Below are positions 56,419-64,000 of a stretch of DNA of 64,000 bases, one piece after another. How positions within the stretch are numbered: the first letter of the stretch is position 1; every line of letters begins with the position of its first letter. Origin of the DNA: an uncultured Opitutales bacterium (lineage in GTDB: Bacteria; Verrucomicrobiota; Verrucomicrobiia; Opitutales; Intestinicryptomonadaceae). A model generated the notes under the pieces. That model saw only the letters and a list, made by a program, of their open reading frames with translations, was not told where the DNA came from and ran no database searches. The DNA is taken from positions 58,649 through 122,648 of the forward strand of contig URAJ01000003.1 in NCBI GenBank assembly GCA_900545715.1, written 5' to 3'. The position numbers were made by a program, and so were the translations under genes.

Positions 56419-56613
56419 ATTTTTTCCTTTTATATATTGTATTGTTTTTGTAAAAATCAAAGCCGGCTTACCTCCCAGGCAAAGGTATAAAAAAAAAGAT
56501 GCCCCACCCCGAAGCGTAATTTATGAGTACCGTCCCCTTTGGTTTGACATAAATGTTTGAGTTAAAATCCGAAATAGTCAATAAAAAATTAAACAACGCA
56601 AATAGGCAATAAT

Positions 56614-56940
56614 ATGGAAAATAAAGTAGCTGTAATAGAGACTACCTGCGCCGGTGCGGAGTCCGCAAAGCTGATAGCCGAAACGCTGGTATTTGAAAGG
56701 TTTGCGGCATGCGCGCAAATCGGATCTCCGATAACGTCGATATACGAGTGGAAGGGCAAAGCGGAAAATTCCGAAGAATTCCCTATATATATAAAGACGT
56801 CGCCCGAAAGGCTCGAAGAAGCAATCGCGAGGCTCGCCGAAATACACCCGTACGAGTGCCCGCAAATATTGTTTCGGGAGGAAAGTTCTTCAAAAAGCTA
56901 TGCACAATGGTGCGCCCAATCGACAATCCGCAAAGATTAA
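56614..56940 (+). CDS. cutA: Divalent cation tolerance protein CutA
   Basis: 108 residues. AVIETTCAGAESAKLIAETLV, then FAACAQIGSPITSIYEWKG and the ending HPYECPQILF are the CutA pattern. The trimeric protein has been linked to copper tolerance in E. coli, but its exact role is unsettled. A possible promoter TTGAGT (56557-56562) and AATAAA (56580-56585) with 17-base spacing precedes it. It leads a co-directional run: the CNNM gene, lipoprotein, rlmN, polyprenyl synthase and hemA. Confidence 0.92.
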   Translation: MENKVAVIETTCAGAESAKLIAETLVFERFAACAQIGSPITSIYEWKGKAENSEEFPIYIKTSPERLEEAIARLAEIHPYECPQILFREESSSKSYAQWCAQSTIRKD

Positions 56941-57022
56941 ATGCCGTTTTTAAAGGCTTTAAAGCGGAAAACGGAAATAAAAGAATTGAAATCCGCGCGG
57001 AAAAAATTTCTAATAGGCCAAA

Positions 57023-58051
57023 ATGATATATTTGGTTATAATAGTGATTCTGACCCTCGGAGTGTCGGCATTTTGCTCGACGCTCGAAGCGATGGTGCTG
57101 AGCACGACCCCCGTAGAAATAGAGGCGCTTAAAAGGAAATACGGCAAAAGGGGCGAGCTGCTCGAAAAGTTTGTGGAAAACATAGACGAAACAACCTCCG
57201 CAATACTCACAGCAAACACAATCGCCAACACATTCGGGGCGACGCTCGCCGGGGCGCAATTCGCGATGATAATGGGAACGGGCCCGGCCACAAGATATGT
57301 ATTTCCGGCGGCAATGACCGTATCAATTCTATTTTTTTCGGAGATACTGCCTAAAAATTTCGGAATATTTTACAGGCCGGCAATACAGCCGTGGCTGGTG
57401 TATCCCCTGCACTGGCTCAGAATAATAATGAAGCCCGCCTCAAAGTTTTCGTCCTGGATGATAGGAAAGGTAACTCGTAAGAAGCGCCATATGCGCGACC
57501 TAAGCGACGACGAAATAATAATGCTCGCCGAAAAGGGCCAAAAAGACGGGCTCATATCGCCGCAGGAGCGCGACCTCATAGCGAACTCGCTGTCGCTCGA
57601 CGACGTCACAATATCGGAAATAATGACGCCGCGCACCGTAGTTATGGCACTCGACAAGGATATGACGGTCGAAAAAGTTTTTAAGGAAAACCCGAACCTG
57701 AACTTTTCGAGAATACCGGTGTACTCGGACACTATCGACAATATAGTCGGGATAGTGCGCAGGCGCGACATACTAACCGCGGTTGCAAGCGACCGCAACA
57801 ACGCAAAAATATCCGATTTCATGCAGCCGCCGATATTCGTCCCCGAGAACGGATCCGCGCTGTCTGTGATGAGGCAGCTGATAAAGAAACACCAGCAAAT
57901 GGGGATAGTTGTGGACGAGTTTGCGTCACTGACAGGGGTTGTGACGCTTGAAGACATATTTGAACACCTGCTCGGCTCCGAGATTTTTGAGGCCGACGAC
58001 ATAGCCGTTGACATGCGCGAGCTTGCCCGCAACCGCAAGTCGAGGAAATAG
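57023..58051 (+). CDS. CNNM/CorC-type transporter with CBS domains
   Basis: 342 residues. The N-terminal DUF21 membrane domain (about 1-175) starts with a short helix and the motif FCSTLEAMVLSTTPVEIEALK. A CBS pair follows (about 200-320; IMTPRTVVMALDKDM, RIPVYSDTIDNIVGIVRRRDIL, then GIVVDEFASLTGVVTLEDI). The C-terminal CorC/HlyC domain is missing, since the protein ends about 20 residues after the CBS pair. Related proteins move magnesium or other divalent ions. Start ATG at 57023, 82 bases after cutA. Confidence 0.88.
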   Translation: MIYLVIIVILTLGVSAFCSTLEAMVLSTTPVEIEALKRKYGKRGELLEKFVENIDETTSAILTANTIANTFGATLAGAQFAMIMGTGPATRYVFPAAMTVSILFFSEILPKNFGIFYRPAIQPWLVYPLHWLRIIMKPASKFSSWMIGKVTRKKRHMRDLSDDEIIMLAEKGQKDGLISPQERDLIANSLSLDDVTISEIMTPRTVVMALDKDMTVEKVFKENPNLNFSRIPVYSDTIDNIVGIVRRRDILTAVASDRNNAKISDFMQPPIFVPENGSALSVMRQLIKKHQQMGIVVDEFASLTGVVTLEDIFEHLLGSEIFEADDIAVDMRELARNRKSRK

Positions 58052-58075
58052 CAAACAAGCAAAACTCGAAAAAAT

Positions 58076-58294
58076 ATGAAAACTGCAATACTTACGCTTG
58101 CCTGCGCCGCCATTTTGGCGTTTGCAGCCTGCAACACCGCAGAAAACGTGCGGGAAGACGCCAAGAGAACCCCGATAGGATCAGTGCTAACAGGCGAAAC
58201 CAGAAGCGCCGATTCCTACCTGAAACGGGTGAGCGACGAGAACAGGTCTCTCGACAGGGACACATGGCGGCCGATTTCCAACGAGAATCTATAA
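58076..58294 (+). CDS. Small lipoprotein
   Basis: 72 residues with a lipoprotein signal (MKTAILTLACAAILAFAAC, lipid on C19 by the AFAAC lipobox). The mature part is short, charged and without recognised domain (NTAENVREDAKRTPIGSVLTG). It lies 24 bases after the CNNM gene and 23 bases before the chosen rlmN start. The function is unknown. Confidence 0.75.
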   Translation: MKTAILTLACAAILAFAACNTAENVREDAKRTPIGSVLTGETRSADSYLKRVSDENRSLDRDTWRPISNENL

Positions 58295-58317
58295 TCTGTG
58301 CGCGGGCGAGAGTTGGC

Positions 58318-59439
58318 ATGCCGGTTCAGAAGATACCGTTTTACACACTGTCTTTGCGCGAGCTTGCGGAGACATTGGTAAACGACGGCTTTGAGAAATT
58401 CAGGGCGCGGCAGATATTCGACGGCGTTTACGCTAAAAAAATCTTCAATCCGCGCGAATTTCCTTCGATACCGTCGAAGCTGGCGGAATATCTGTCCGAG
58501 AGATTCGATTTTGAGCCGGCCGAGATAGTGGGCGGCAGAAAGTCCGACGACAGCACGAAAAAATATCTGTTCAAACTCTCCGACGGCAATTTTGTGGAGT
58601 GCGTTCTGCTTGAAGCCCCGTCCGCCGACGACGGCAAGATACGCAAGACACTGTGCATAAGCACGCAGGTCGGATGCGCATGCGGGTGCAGATTTTGCGC
58701 GTCGGCGATGCGCGGATTTGTGCGCAATCTAAGCGCATGCGAGATAGTTGCGCAAGCCTTGCCGTTCGTAAAAAGGACTGTGGAAAACGGCAAAAAGGAG
58801 GCCAAGTTCGAGTTCGAGAACATAGTCGTGATGGGAATGGGAGAGCCGCTTGCAAACTTTGACAATCTGATGGCGGCCCTTGCCGTGTTCAACGCCCCGG
58901 ACAAATTCGGGTTTGGCGCGCGGCGGATAACGGTTTCGACCTGCGGGATAGCCGACAGGATAGAGAAGCTCGCGGAAATCGGCTTTCCGTACAGGCTGGC
59001 GATAAGCCTGCACGGGGCAACGGACGAAGTTAGGTCGCGGATAATGCCGATAAACAAAAAATATCCGCTATCGGCCCTGATAGGGGCGGCAAAAAAATTC
59101 TCGGCGGTATGCGGGCGCATGATAACGCTCGAATACATAATGATAGAAAAGGTAAACGACACATTTTTGCAGGCCAGAGAACTTGCAAAAATAGCCCGCG
59201 AACTTCATGCGCACGTAAACCTCATACCGTACAACCGCGTCGAGGGGCTCGAATGGAAGAGGAGCCCGGCGGGGAGGCGCGCGGCGTTTGCGAAGGTACT
59301 CGACGAAGCGGGGGTGTCGTACACTCTGCGGCGCGAAAAGGGCTCCGGGATAGAGGCGGCGTGCGGGCAGCTTGCCCTGAAGAGGAAGCTGGAAGATGCC
59401 GGCGCTGCCGGGGGTTGTGCGAATAAAAATGTTGGGTAA
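58318..59439 (+). CDS. rlmN: 23S rRNA (adenine2503-C2)-methyltransferase
   Basis: The ATG at 58318 (MPVQKIPFYTLSLREL) is preferred; an earlier in-frame ATG at 58264 lies inside the lipoprotein gene. 373 residues. The radical SAM cluster cysteines are seen in VGCACGCRFCASA (CxxxCxxC); VVMGMGEPLANFDNLMAAL and GARRITVSTCGI are family blocks, and the C-terminal GIEAACGQL holds the methyl-accepting cysteine. It methylates A2503 of 23S rRNA and A37 of some tRNAs. Confidence 0.95.
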   Translation: MPVQKIPFYTLSLRELAETLVNDGFEKFRARQIFDGVYAKKIFNPREFPSIPSKLAEYLSERFDFEPAEIVGGRKSDDSTKKYLFKLSDGNFVECVLLEAPSADDGKIRKTLCISTQVGCACGCRFCASAMRGFVRNLSACEIVAQALPFVKRTVENGKKEAKFEFENIVVMGMGEPLANFDNLMAALAVFNAPDKFGFGARRITVSTCGIADRIEKLAEIGFPYRLAISLHGATDEVRSRIMPINKKYPLSALIGAAKKFSAVCGRMITLEYIMIEKVNDTFLQARELAKIARELHAHVNLIPYNRVEGLEWKRSPAGRRAAFAKVLDEAGVSYTLRREKGSGIEAACGQLALKRKLEDAGAAGGCANKNVG

Positions 59440-59487
59440 GACATTTTTTAATTGCGAAAAAATCTATTGCGGGCAAAGTTTGATACG

Positions 59488-60468
59488 GTGAATAATTATA
59501 AACACAATTCCAATCCGTTCGACAAAGTATCCATGCAAATGGGCGGGCTTTTTCGGGCGTTTGAAGGTTTTTTGGCGTCGCAGGTAAAAACCTTCGAGAA
59601 GGAAGTAAGGGCGGCGGCGAAAGAGTCGATATCGCCAAAAGGTAAATTTATACGGCCAACGCTCGTATTTGCGGCGGCAAACGCCGGCGATGAATGGGAC
59701 GAATCGCTAATAAGGAGAGCCGCGATAGTCGAGCTTACACATTTGTCAACGCTGATACACGATGACGTAATAGACGGCGCGAATATGAGGCGCAATGCCG
59801 AGACTCCCAACAGCAAGTACGGCGCAAAAACGGCGATACTGTTAGGCGACGCGATATTTGCGCACACGATGGGGCTCGCTGTCGAGGAGAATGATTTGGA
59901 TACGTCGAGGCGTGTTGCGGCGTGCGTAAAGACGATATGCGAAGGGGAGATACGCCAGACGCTTGCGGACAAGACCGTCAGGGTGACGCGCCAAAAGTAC
60001 TACGACATAGCGTACGGAAAGACAGCGGCGCTGTTTTCGTTGGCATGCGTGCTTGGGGCAAAGAGCGTGAAAGGGGTGCCTGGTTGGACGGACGCCGCCG
60101 AGGAAGCCGGCAAACAGCTCGGGATAGCCTACCAGATATACGACGATTTGTGCGACTGGTTCATGAGCGAAAAGGACGCCGGGAAGACGCTTGGGACAGA
60201 TTTGTTGTCGGGCAAGCAGACATTTCCGCTGATAGCGCTGACAGAGACGATGGGCAACGCCGAGGCGGAGGAATTTACATCAAATTTGAGCATTCGCAAG
60301 CCGGACGAGATAATAGAGCGCATGAAAGCCTGCGGGATAGAAGACATCTGCGCGGCTGAGATAGGCAGGCGAATAAAGGGAGCCGAAAAGGCGGTAAAGG
60401 GTTATCCTGAATTATCCGGCAAGTTGCTGGACTTTTGCGCCGCGATGAGGGAGCTTGCGCTGGGATAG
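59488..60468 (+). CDS. Polyprenyl (isoprenyl) diphosphate synthase
   Basis: Long-chain trans-prenyltransferase fold. The first aspartate-rich motif is HDDVIDGA and the second is YDDLCDW; GKFIRPTLVF and GKQTFPLIAL are further marks. It makes the prenyl tail of quinones or similar lipids from C5 units. The start is uncertain: GTG 59488 (used), TTG 59452 or ATG 59533 are possible; all three leave the catalytic domain intact. It follows rlmN and precedes hemA in the same direction. Confidence 0.9.
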   Translation: MNNYKHNSNPFDKVSMQMGGLFRAFEGFLASQVKTFEKEVRAAAKESISPKGKFIRPTLVFAAANAGDEWDESLIRRAAIVELTHLSTLIHDDVIDGANMRRNAETPNSKYGAKTAILLGDAIFAHTMGLAVEENDLDTSRRVAACVKTICEGEIRQTLADKTVRVTRQKYYDIAYGKTAALFSLACVLGAKSVKGVPGWTDAAEEAGKQLGIAYQIYDDLCDWFMSEKDAGKTLGTDLLSGKQTFPLIALTETMGNAEAEEFTSNLSIRKPDEIIERMKACGIEDICAAEIGRRIKGAEKAVKGYPELSGKLLDFCAAMRELALG

Positions 60469-60494
60469 CTTGAGAGATGTCGGCGGCAGGTAAA

Positions 60495-61502
60495 ATGATA
60501 TACGCGGCGGGGATATCGCACGAGACCGTTGAGTCGGCGGCATTGGGGAAGTACGGGCTCGCCGGAGACAAGTGCAGCGAAGCTGAGAGCGGCGTATTGT
60601 CTGCCGGCATAGCGGATGAAATGCTGTTGCTGAGCACATGCAACAGGGTGGAAATGTATTTGGTGTCGGCGGATGCCGAGGCTGCCGCGAAGGCGGCCAA
60701 GGCGGTGTACGGCACATGCGGCGGAGAATTTGTGTCATTGGGGAAGGTAGCGGAAGGGGAAGATGCGATAGAGCATATTTTTTCCGTTGCGTCCGGATTA
60801 AAGTCGCAGATGACGGGCGAGACGGAGATACTGGGGCAAGTAAAGGCTGCGTACGAGAGGGCGCGCGGGGCCGGACATTGCGGGCCAGTATTGAATACGG
60901 TGTTTCAGAAGGCTATACACTGCGCGAAGTGGGTGAGGACGAACACGGAGATAGGGCGCGGCAAGATAAGCGTCGGGAGCGTGTGCGCCGAGCTTGCGTT
61001 GAGGATATTTGAAGACATAGCGAAAGCAAAGATATTGTTGATAGGGTCGGGAGAAGTAGGAAAGCTTGTCTCCGACGCACTGTACGTTAGGGGAGGATTG
61101 GACATCTCGGTATGCAGCCGCACGAGGGCGAACGCTGACGCGCTTGCGGCGAAGATAGGCTGCGCGTCTGCAGACATGGAAGAGGCGCTTGGCGGGCTTT
61201 GGAGGTACGACATAGTTCTGTGCGCAAGCTTGTCGAAGGAGCCGATAATAAGGCGCGGTATGGTTGAATCGGCGGTTTCGAGAAGGGGAGGAAGGCCGAT
61301 ATTTTTGATAGACCTTGCGGTTCCGCGGAATATAGAGGAAAGTTGCGCCGAGATTGAAGACGCATACATGTACAATTTGAAGGATTTGTCCGACATAGCC
61401 AATGAGAATATAGAAGCGAGGCGCGCGCAAATAGAGAGGGCTGGCGATGCGGTGAAGTCGCGCGCCTCGGCGCTATGGGACAGGCTTAGAAACAAGGCAT
61501 AG
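60495..61502 (+). CDS. hemA: Glutamyl-tRNA reductase, short form
   Basis: Reduces glutamyl-tRNA to glutamate-1-semialdehyde, the first step of C5 haem synthesis. The ATG at 60495 (MIYAAGISHETV) puts the catalytic cysteine at residue 49 of LLSTCNRVE, as in known enzymes; the frame also has an ATG at 60477. The NADPH part is intact (ILLIGSGEVGKLVSDAL), and GETEILGQVKAAYERAR is a family block. The protein is 335 residues, about 80 shorter than the usual enzyme, and lacks the C-terminal dimerisation domain, ending soon after the spinal helix start. The other haem genes do not follow. Confidence 0.92.
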   Translation: MIYAAGISHETVESAALGKYGLAGDKCSEAESGVLSAGIADEMLLLSTCNRVEMYLVSADAEAAAKAAKAVYGTCGGEFVSLGKVAEGEDAIEHIFSVASGLKSQMTGETEILGQVKAAYERARGAGHCGPVLNTVFQKAIHCAKWVRTNTEIGRGKISVGSVCAELALRIFEDIAKAKILLIGSGEVGKLVSDALYVRGGLDISVCSRTRANADALAAKIGCASADMEEALGGLWRYDIVLCASLSKEPIIRRGMVESAVSRRGGRPIFLIDLAVPRNIEESCAEIEDAYMYNLKDLSDIANENIEARRAQIERAGDAVKSRASALWDRLRNKA

Positions 61503-61677
61503 GTATTTTATAGAGTCTGCGTGATTATTTTTGGCAAGAGAGCCAAAAAGTTATAATCTGCATACGTAAATCCCATCTAAAAATAGTTCCGCTATTGTAG
61601 CTTATGCGGCATAGTTAAGGCGACTTAAAAACAGCAGCCATCTTCCGCAGTGAAGGATTATTCTTAGGTTTTGACGT
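61503..61677. other. Spacer between hemA and tandem repeats
   Basis: No gene. A stem TTTTTGGC (61528-61535) and GCCAAAAA (61542-61549) lies 26 bases after the hemA stop, but without a T tail on the plus strand; it may be a weak terminator. Confidence 0.4.
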
Positions 61678-61855
61678 CCCGCAGGGCGGGCTTCCATTGA
61701 GGGGTCCCGCAGGGCGGGCATCCATTGAGGGGCTTCGCCCCTACGGCGGTTTGCTTCGCAAACTCCCGCCTACCCCGCAGTGCGGGTTCCCATTGAGGGG
61801 CTTCGCTCCTTCGGCGGTTTGCTTCGCAAATTTCCGCCTACCCCGCAGGGCGAAA
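61678..61855. repeat. Tandem 68-bp repeats with hairpins
   Basis: One truncated unit (61678-61705), two full units of 68 bases (61706-61773 and 61774-61841) and the start of another (from 61842). Each full unit folds into three hairpins with 3-base loops: CCCGC-AGG-GCGGG, then AGGGGC-TTC-GCCCCT and TTTGC-TTC-GCAAA inside GGCGG/CCGCC. Differences between the units partly keep the pairing (GCCCCT versus GCTCCT, a G-T pair). It looks like an intergenic palindromic repeat family. Confidence 0.85.
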
Positions 61856-62067
61856 CTAAAAAAACCTTTTATTGTGGGAACGTGCGGGCGACTTGCGCAA
61901 TGTCCGCCAATGGAAAAATTTTTGAAGATTTTTTCCAAGCTTTGTATAAAAAATTGCGTATGGAGCGGAAATTTTATCCGCGCTCATAAAGATATTTGTA
62001 GAGCAAACTTTTTTATCTTGTAAAAAAACTTTTAAATATTAAAAAAAGAGAATAAACATAAAAAAAT

Positions 62068-62367
62068 ATGGACTACGATGATTATCTAAAACAGAATCCG
62101 GAATTTGCACGTCGCCTTGCAAAAGGCGATTTTAAAGAATCAATACCTGTTAAATCATATTCGGGGCTAACGATATTGAAGTTTGCGCTGCTTGCTATCT
62201 TTGCCGGGCTATTTGCATTGATAATAAATAGCATAATATTTTTTGGGTCAGGGGAATTAAGCTTTGCGACTTTTCTAATTGCAGAATCTGTCGCTTTGAT
62301 ATCATCGGTATTTGCGATAGGGTATATAATTGCACTCGGGGTATATATGGGCGTTAATTCTAAATAA
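62068..62367 (+). CDS. Small two-helix membrane protein
   Basis: 99 residues. A polar acidic N-terminus (MDYDDYLKQNPEFARRLAKG) is followed by two hydrophobic segments (about 36-55 and 66-93). AAAGAGAA lies about 20 bases before the ATG, and 61856-62067 shows no other gene. No family is recognised. It is the last gene before the CRISPR array; a role in CRISPR immunity cannot be claimed from position alone. Confidence 0.65.
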   Translation: MDYDDYLKQNPEFARRLAKGDFKESIPVKSYSGLTILKFALLAIFAGLFALIINSIIFFGSGELSFATFLIAESVALISSVFAIGYIIALGVYMGVNSK

Positions 62368-62476
62368 TGAAATAATATGAGTAAGTACCATGCTCTACTT
62401 ACCGAGGCTCACTATGCTTTCATCTAAAAAATAACATATACCTACAATATTAAAAAAGTATTTAATTTTTAATAAA
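62368..62476. other. AT-rich DNA before the CRISPR array
   Basis: About 110 bases, strongly AT-rich towards the array. Resembles a CRISPR leader, but the neighbouring repeat is the degenerate one, which is normally the far end from the leader. Confidence 0.5.
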
Positions 62477-63702
62477 AGATAAACTTTACAACAAATTGTT
62501 CTTTCTAAAAATTGTCGTCGTAGAGACGCGTACGCAATTTTTGTTTTGACTTTACAACAAATTGTTCTTTCTAAAAATCCGAACTTTCCATAAGTTCAGA
62601 GAGCCTTTGTTTTGACTTTACAACAAATTGTTCTTTCTAAAAATAAAATATTGCGACGACGTTTTGGCGGCAGTGTTTTGACTTTACAACAAATTGTTCT
62701 TTCTAAAAATTGGATCCGGACGTTTAAATGCGGACGCTCGGTTTTGACTTTACAACAAATTGTTCTTTCTAAAAATTAAGCGTTATGAGTTCTTTAAAAG
62801 CTTAGGGTTTTGACTTTACAACAAATTGTTCTTTCTAAAAATTAGCATGAGTTATCAGAGGAATACATCAAATGTTTTGACTTTACAACAAATTGTTCTT
62901 TCTAAAAATCAAGTCCTTTATTGAGTCCTTCGTCGCAAAGTTTTGACTTTACAACAAATTGTTCTTTCTAAAAATTGGCGTCAAAAAAGCTTTGATACAA
63001 TATAAGTTTTGACTTTACAACAAATTGTTCTTTCTAAAAATACGTTCCCTTACTTCGCGTTTTGACAAGCTGTTTTGACTTTACAACAAATTGTTCTTTC
63101 TAAAAATCCGGCAAAATATATATATGGCGGAAAATTTGTTTTGACTTTACAACAAATTGTTCTTTCTAAAAATTCTATGTAGGTGTCGTGTGCAGGAATG
63201 ACCGGTTTTGACTTTACAACAAATTGTTCTTTCTAAAAATAAAAAATTGGAATTTTAAGCACTTAAAAATGTTTTGACTTTACAACAAATTGTTCTTTCT
63301 AAAAATGTAAACGATTTTGTATAGCAGTTATCTGAGTTTTGACTTTACAACAAATTGTTCTTTCTAAAAATAGGTCCTAATCGGCGGAGAATGTTTTGTG
63401 AGTTTTGACTTTACAACAAATTGTTCTTTCTAAAAATGCCTTCGAGGTTCTTTAACATAATCCATAAAGTTTTGACTTTACAACAAATTGTTCTTTCTAA
63501 AAATGCCTCTTATGGGTACCATTTTTTAGGGGCAGTTTTGACTTTACAACAAATTGTTCTTTCTAAAAATTATCCGTTTAAATTTATCGCAGCGCGCAAA
63601 GTTTTGACTTTACAACAAATTGTTCTTTCTAAAAATAACAGGTCTCAACACTGCATTAAAGACAGGGTTTTGACTTTACAACAAATTGTTCTTTCTAAAA
63701 AT
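62477..63702 (+). CRISPR. Type II CRISPR array, 19 repeats and 18 spacers
   Basis: The 36-base repeat begins GTTTTGACTTTACAACAAAT and ends TTGTTCTTTCTAAAAAT. Repeats start at 62477, 62543, 62609, 62675, 62741, 62807, 62874, 62940, 63006, 63072, 63138, 63205, 63271, 63336, 63402, 63469, 63535, 63601 and 63667. Spacers are 29-31 bases, mostly 30, and all differ. The first repeat is degenerate in its first six bases (AGATAA in place of GTTTTG); the other 18 look identical. Repeat length and the GTTTT start fit type II, and the anti-repeat downstream confirms it. In each repeat TTGACT (4-9) and TCTAAA (28-33) resemble -35 and -10 boxes at 18-base spacing. Confidence 0.97.
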
Positions 63703-63746
63703 AGTATTGACGTAGGTCTATTTTATACTTTTATTTAAGTAAATTT

Positions 63747-63822
63747 TTTGTTGTAAAGTCTTAACTGATTTTGCCGAATTTCAAGCTCTGCATTGCACCT
63801 TGGCATTCGGCATATTTTTTTT
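63747..63822 (+). ncRNA. tracrRNA candidate
   Basis: 63747-63765 (TTTGTTGTAAAGTCTTAAC) is complementary to bases 1-19 of the CRISPR repeat at 17 of 19 positions; the two mismatches form one internal U-U loop near the repeat start, like the bulge in known crRNA-tracrRNA duplexes. A hairpin follows: TGCCGAAT (63772-63779) pairs with ATTCGGCA (63805-63812), with an inner CAAG/CTTG pair, then a T run (63815-63822). The RNA would be on the same strand as the array and end in a terminator. The transcription start is not known; TTGACG (63707-63712) is a possible -35 box, but the -10 spacing is poor. Confidence 0.8.
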
Positions 63823-64000
63823 AAAACAATAAAAAATTGCCTTTTTCGTCCACGGACAAAGCCGCGCCGTTGCCTTTCAACTCCTCAAAAAACTCTATCT
63901 GCTCCGGTATCTTTTCGAGCTCTTTTGGGCGGCGGCATATCAGTTCGCTCTTCGTCAAACTCAGTGGGATGAGGAAGAAAGAGGGGATAAGAGAAGAAGG
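63821..64000 (-). CDS. 3' end of an unidentified gene running off the window
   Basis: On the minus strand an open frame of 59 codons ends at TAA 63823-63821, directly against the tracrRNA terminator, and has no start codon in view. The last residues read LTKSELICRRPKELEKIPEQ, then IEFFEELKGNGAALSVDEKG and NFLLF. Codon choice is like that of other genes in the window. Position suggests a cas gene (cas9 or another), but the sequence shows no motif by which I could prove it. Confidence 0.5.
   Translation of the reverse strand, partial: PSSLIPSFFLIPLSLTKSELICRRPKELEKIPEQIEFFEELKGNGAALSVDEKGNFLLF

Noticed and set aside
61697..62023. 108-codon frame across the tandem hairpin repeats
   Set aside because: Made of the repeat units, with no ribosome site and no family.
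63421..63738. 105-codon plus-strand frame with repeating VLTLQQIVLSKN
   Set aside because: It is a reading of the CRISPR repeats (66-base period is a multiple of three), not a protein.
1..64000. tRNA or rRNA genes
   Set aside because: Intergenic regions were read for cloverleaf-like and rRNA-like sequence; none was found by eye, though an unusual tRNA could be missed.

Overview
The window looks like a chromosomal segment of a Gram-negative bacterium of the Verrucomicrobiota (probably Opitutia-like). That placement is inferred from gene content: two secreted DUF1080 proteins, a PEP-CTERM anchored protein, an HzsA-like multihaem protein, GH106/GH10/GH20 glycosidases, a Tat-exported Gfo/Idh/MocA oxidoreductase, BamA/LptB/OmpH outer-membrane biogenesis genes, and an HprK kinase beside lptB. 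No rRNA or tRNA gene was seen, so the placement rests on protein families only.

Layout. 1-2.8 kb: 3' part of an HzsA-like cytochrome gene, a 55-residue membrane protein, and decayed phage structural genes. 2.8-9.5 kb: a tetR-adaptor-RND pump-outer membrane channel operon on the minus strand, with a palindromic operator in front and a strong terminator behind. 9.9-15 kb: DUF1080 and glycerophosphodiesterase genes, guaB, and a second DUF1080 gene. 15.4-21.2 kb: thrS (with a stray copy of its own 3' end downstream), a LysE-type exporter, a cytoplasmic GH20 and a DUF1015 gene. 21.3-30.3 kb: an AsmA-like protein, a GntR regulator coupled to a giant GH106, a PEP-CTERM protein and a GH10 enzyme, which together form a plant-polysaccharide region. 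30.6-46 kb: housekeeping genes ftsK, recN, a lacI-type regulator, rng, rodA, metH, hprK and lptB. 46.2-54.7 kb: rpsF-ssb-rplI-dnaB-bamA-ompH, a gene-poor stretch of 1.2 kb, then rplY-pth. 55-61.5 kb: a MocA oxidoreductase, and cutA, a CNNM transporter, a small lipoprotein, rlmN, a polyprenyl synthase and hemA in one co-directional run. 61.7-64 kb: tandem hairpin repeats, a small membrane protein, and a CRISPR array of 19 repeats followed directly by a tracrRNA-like gene and the 3' end of a minus-strand gene that runs off the window.

The most interesting part is the right end. The array has 36-bp repeats and about 30-bp spacers. 44 bases after the last repeat lies an anti-repeat complementary to the 5' half of the repeat, followed by a terminator-like hairpin. 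This identifies the array as type II even though no cas gene is complete in the window. The repeats also contain promoter-like boxes, and the only degenerate repeat is at the upstream end, as in systems where crRNAs start inside the repeats. A second theme is 3'-end duplication: both thrS and pth have an extra copy of their last coding bases just downstream.
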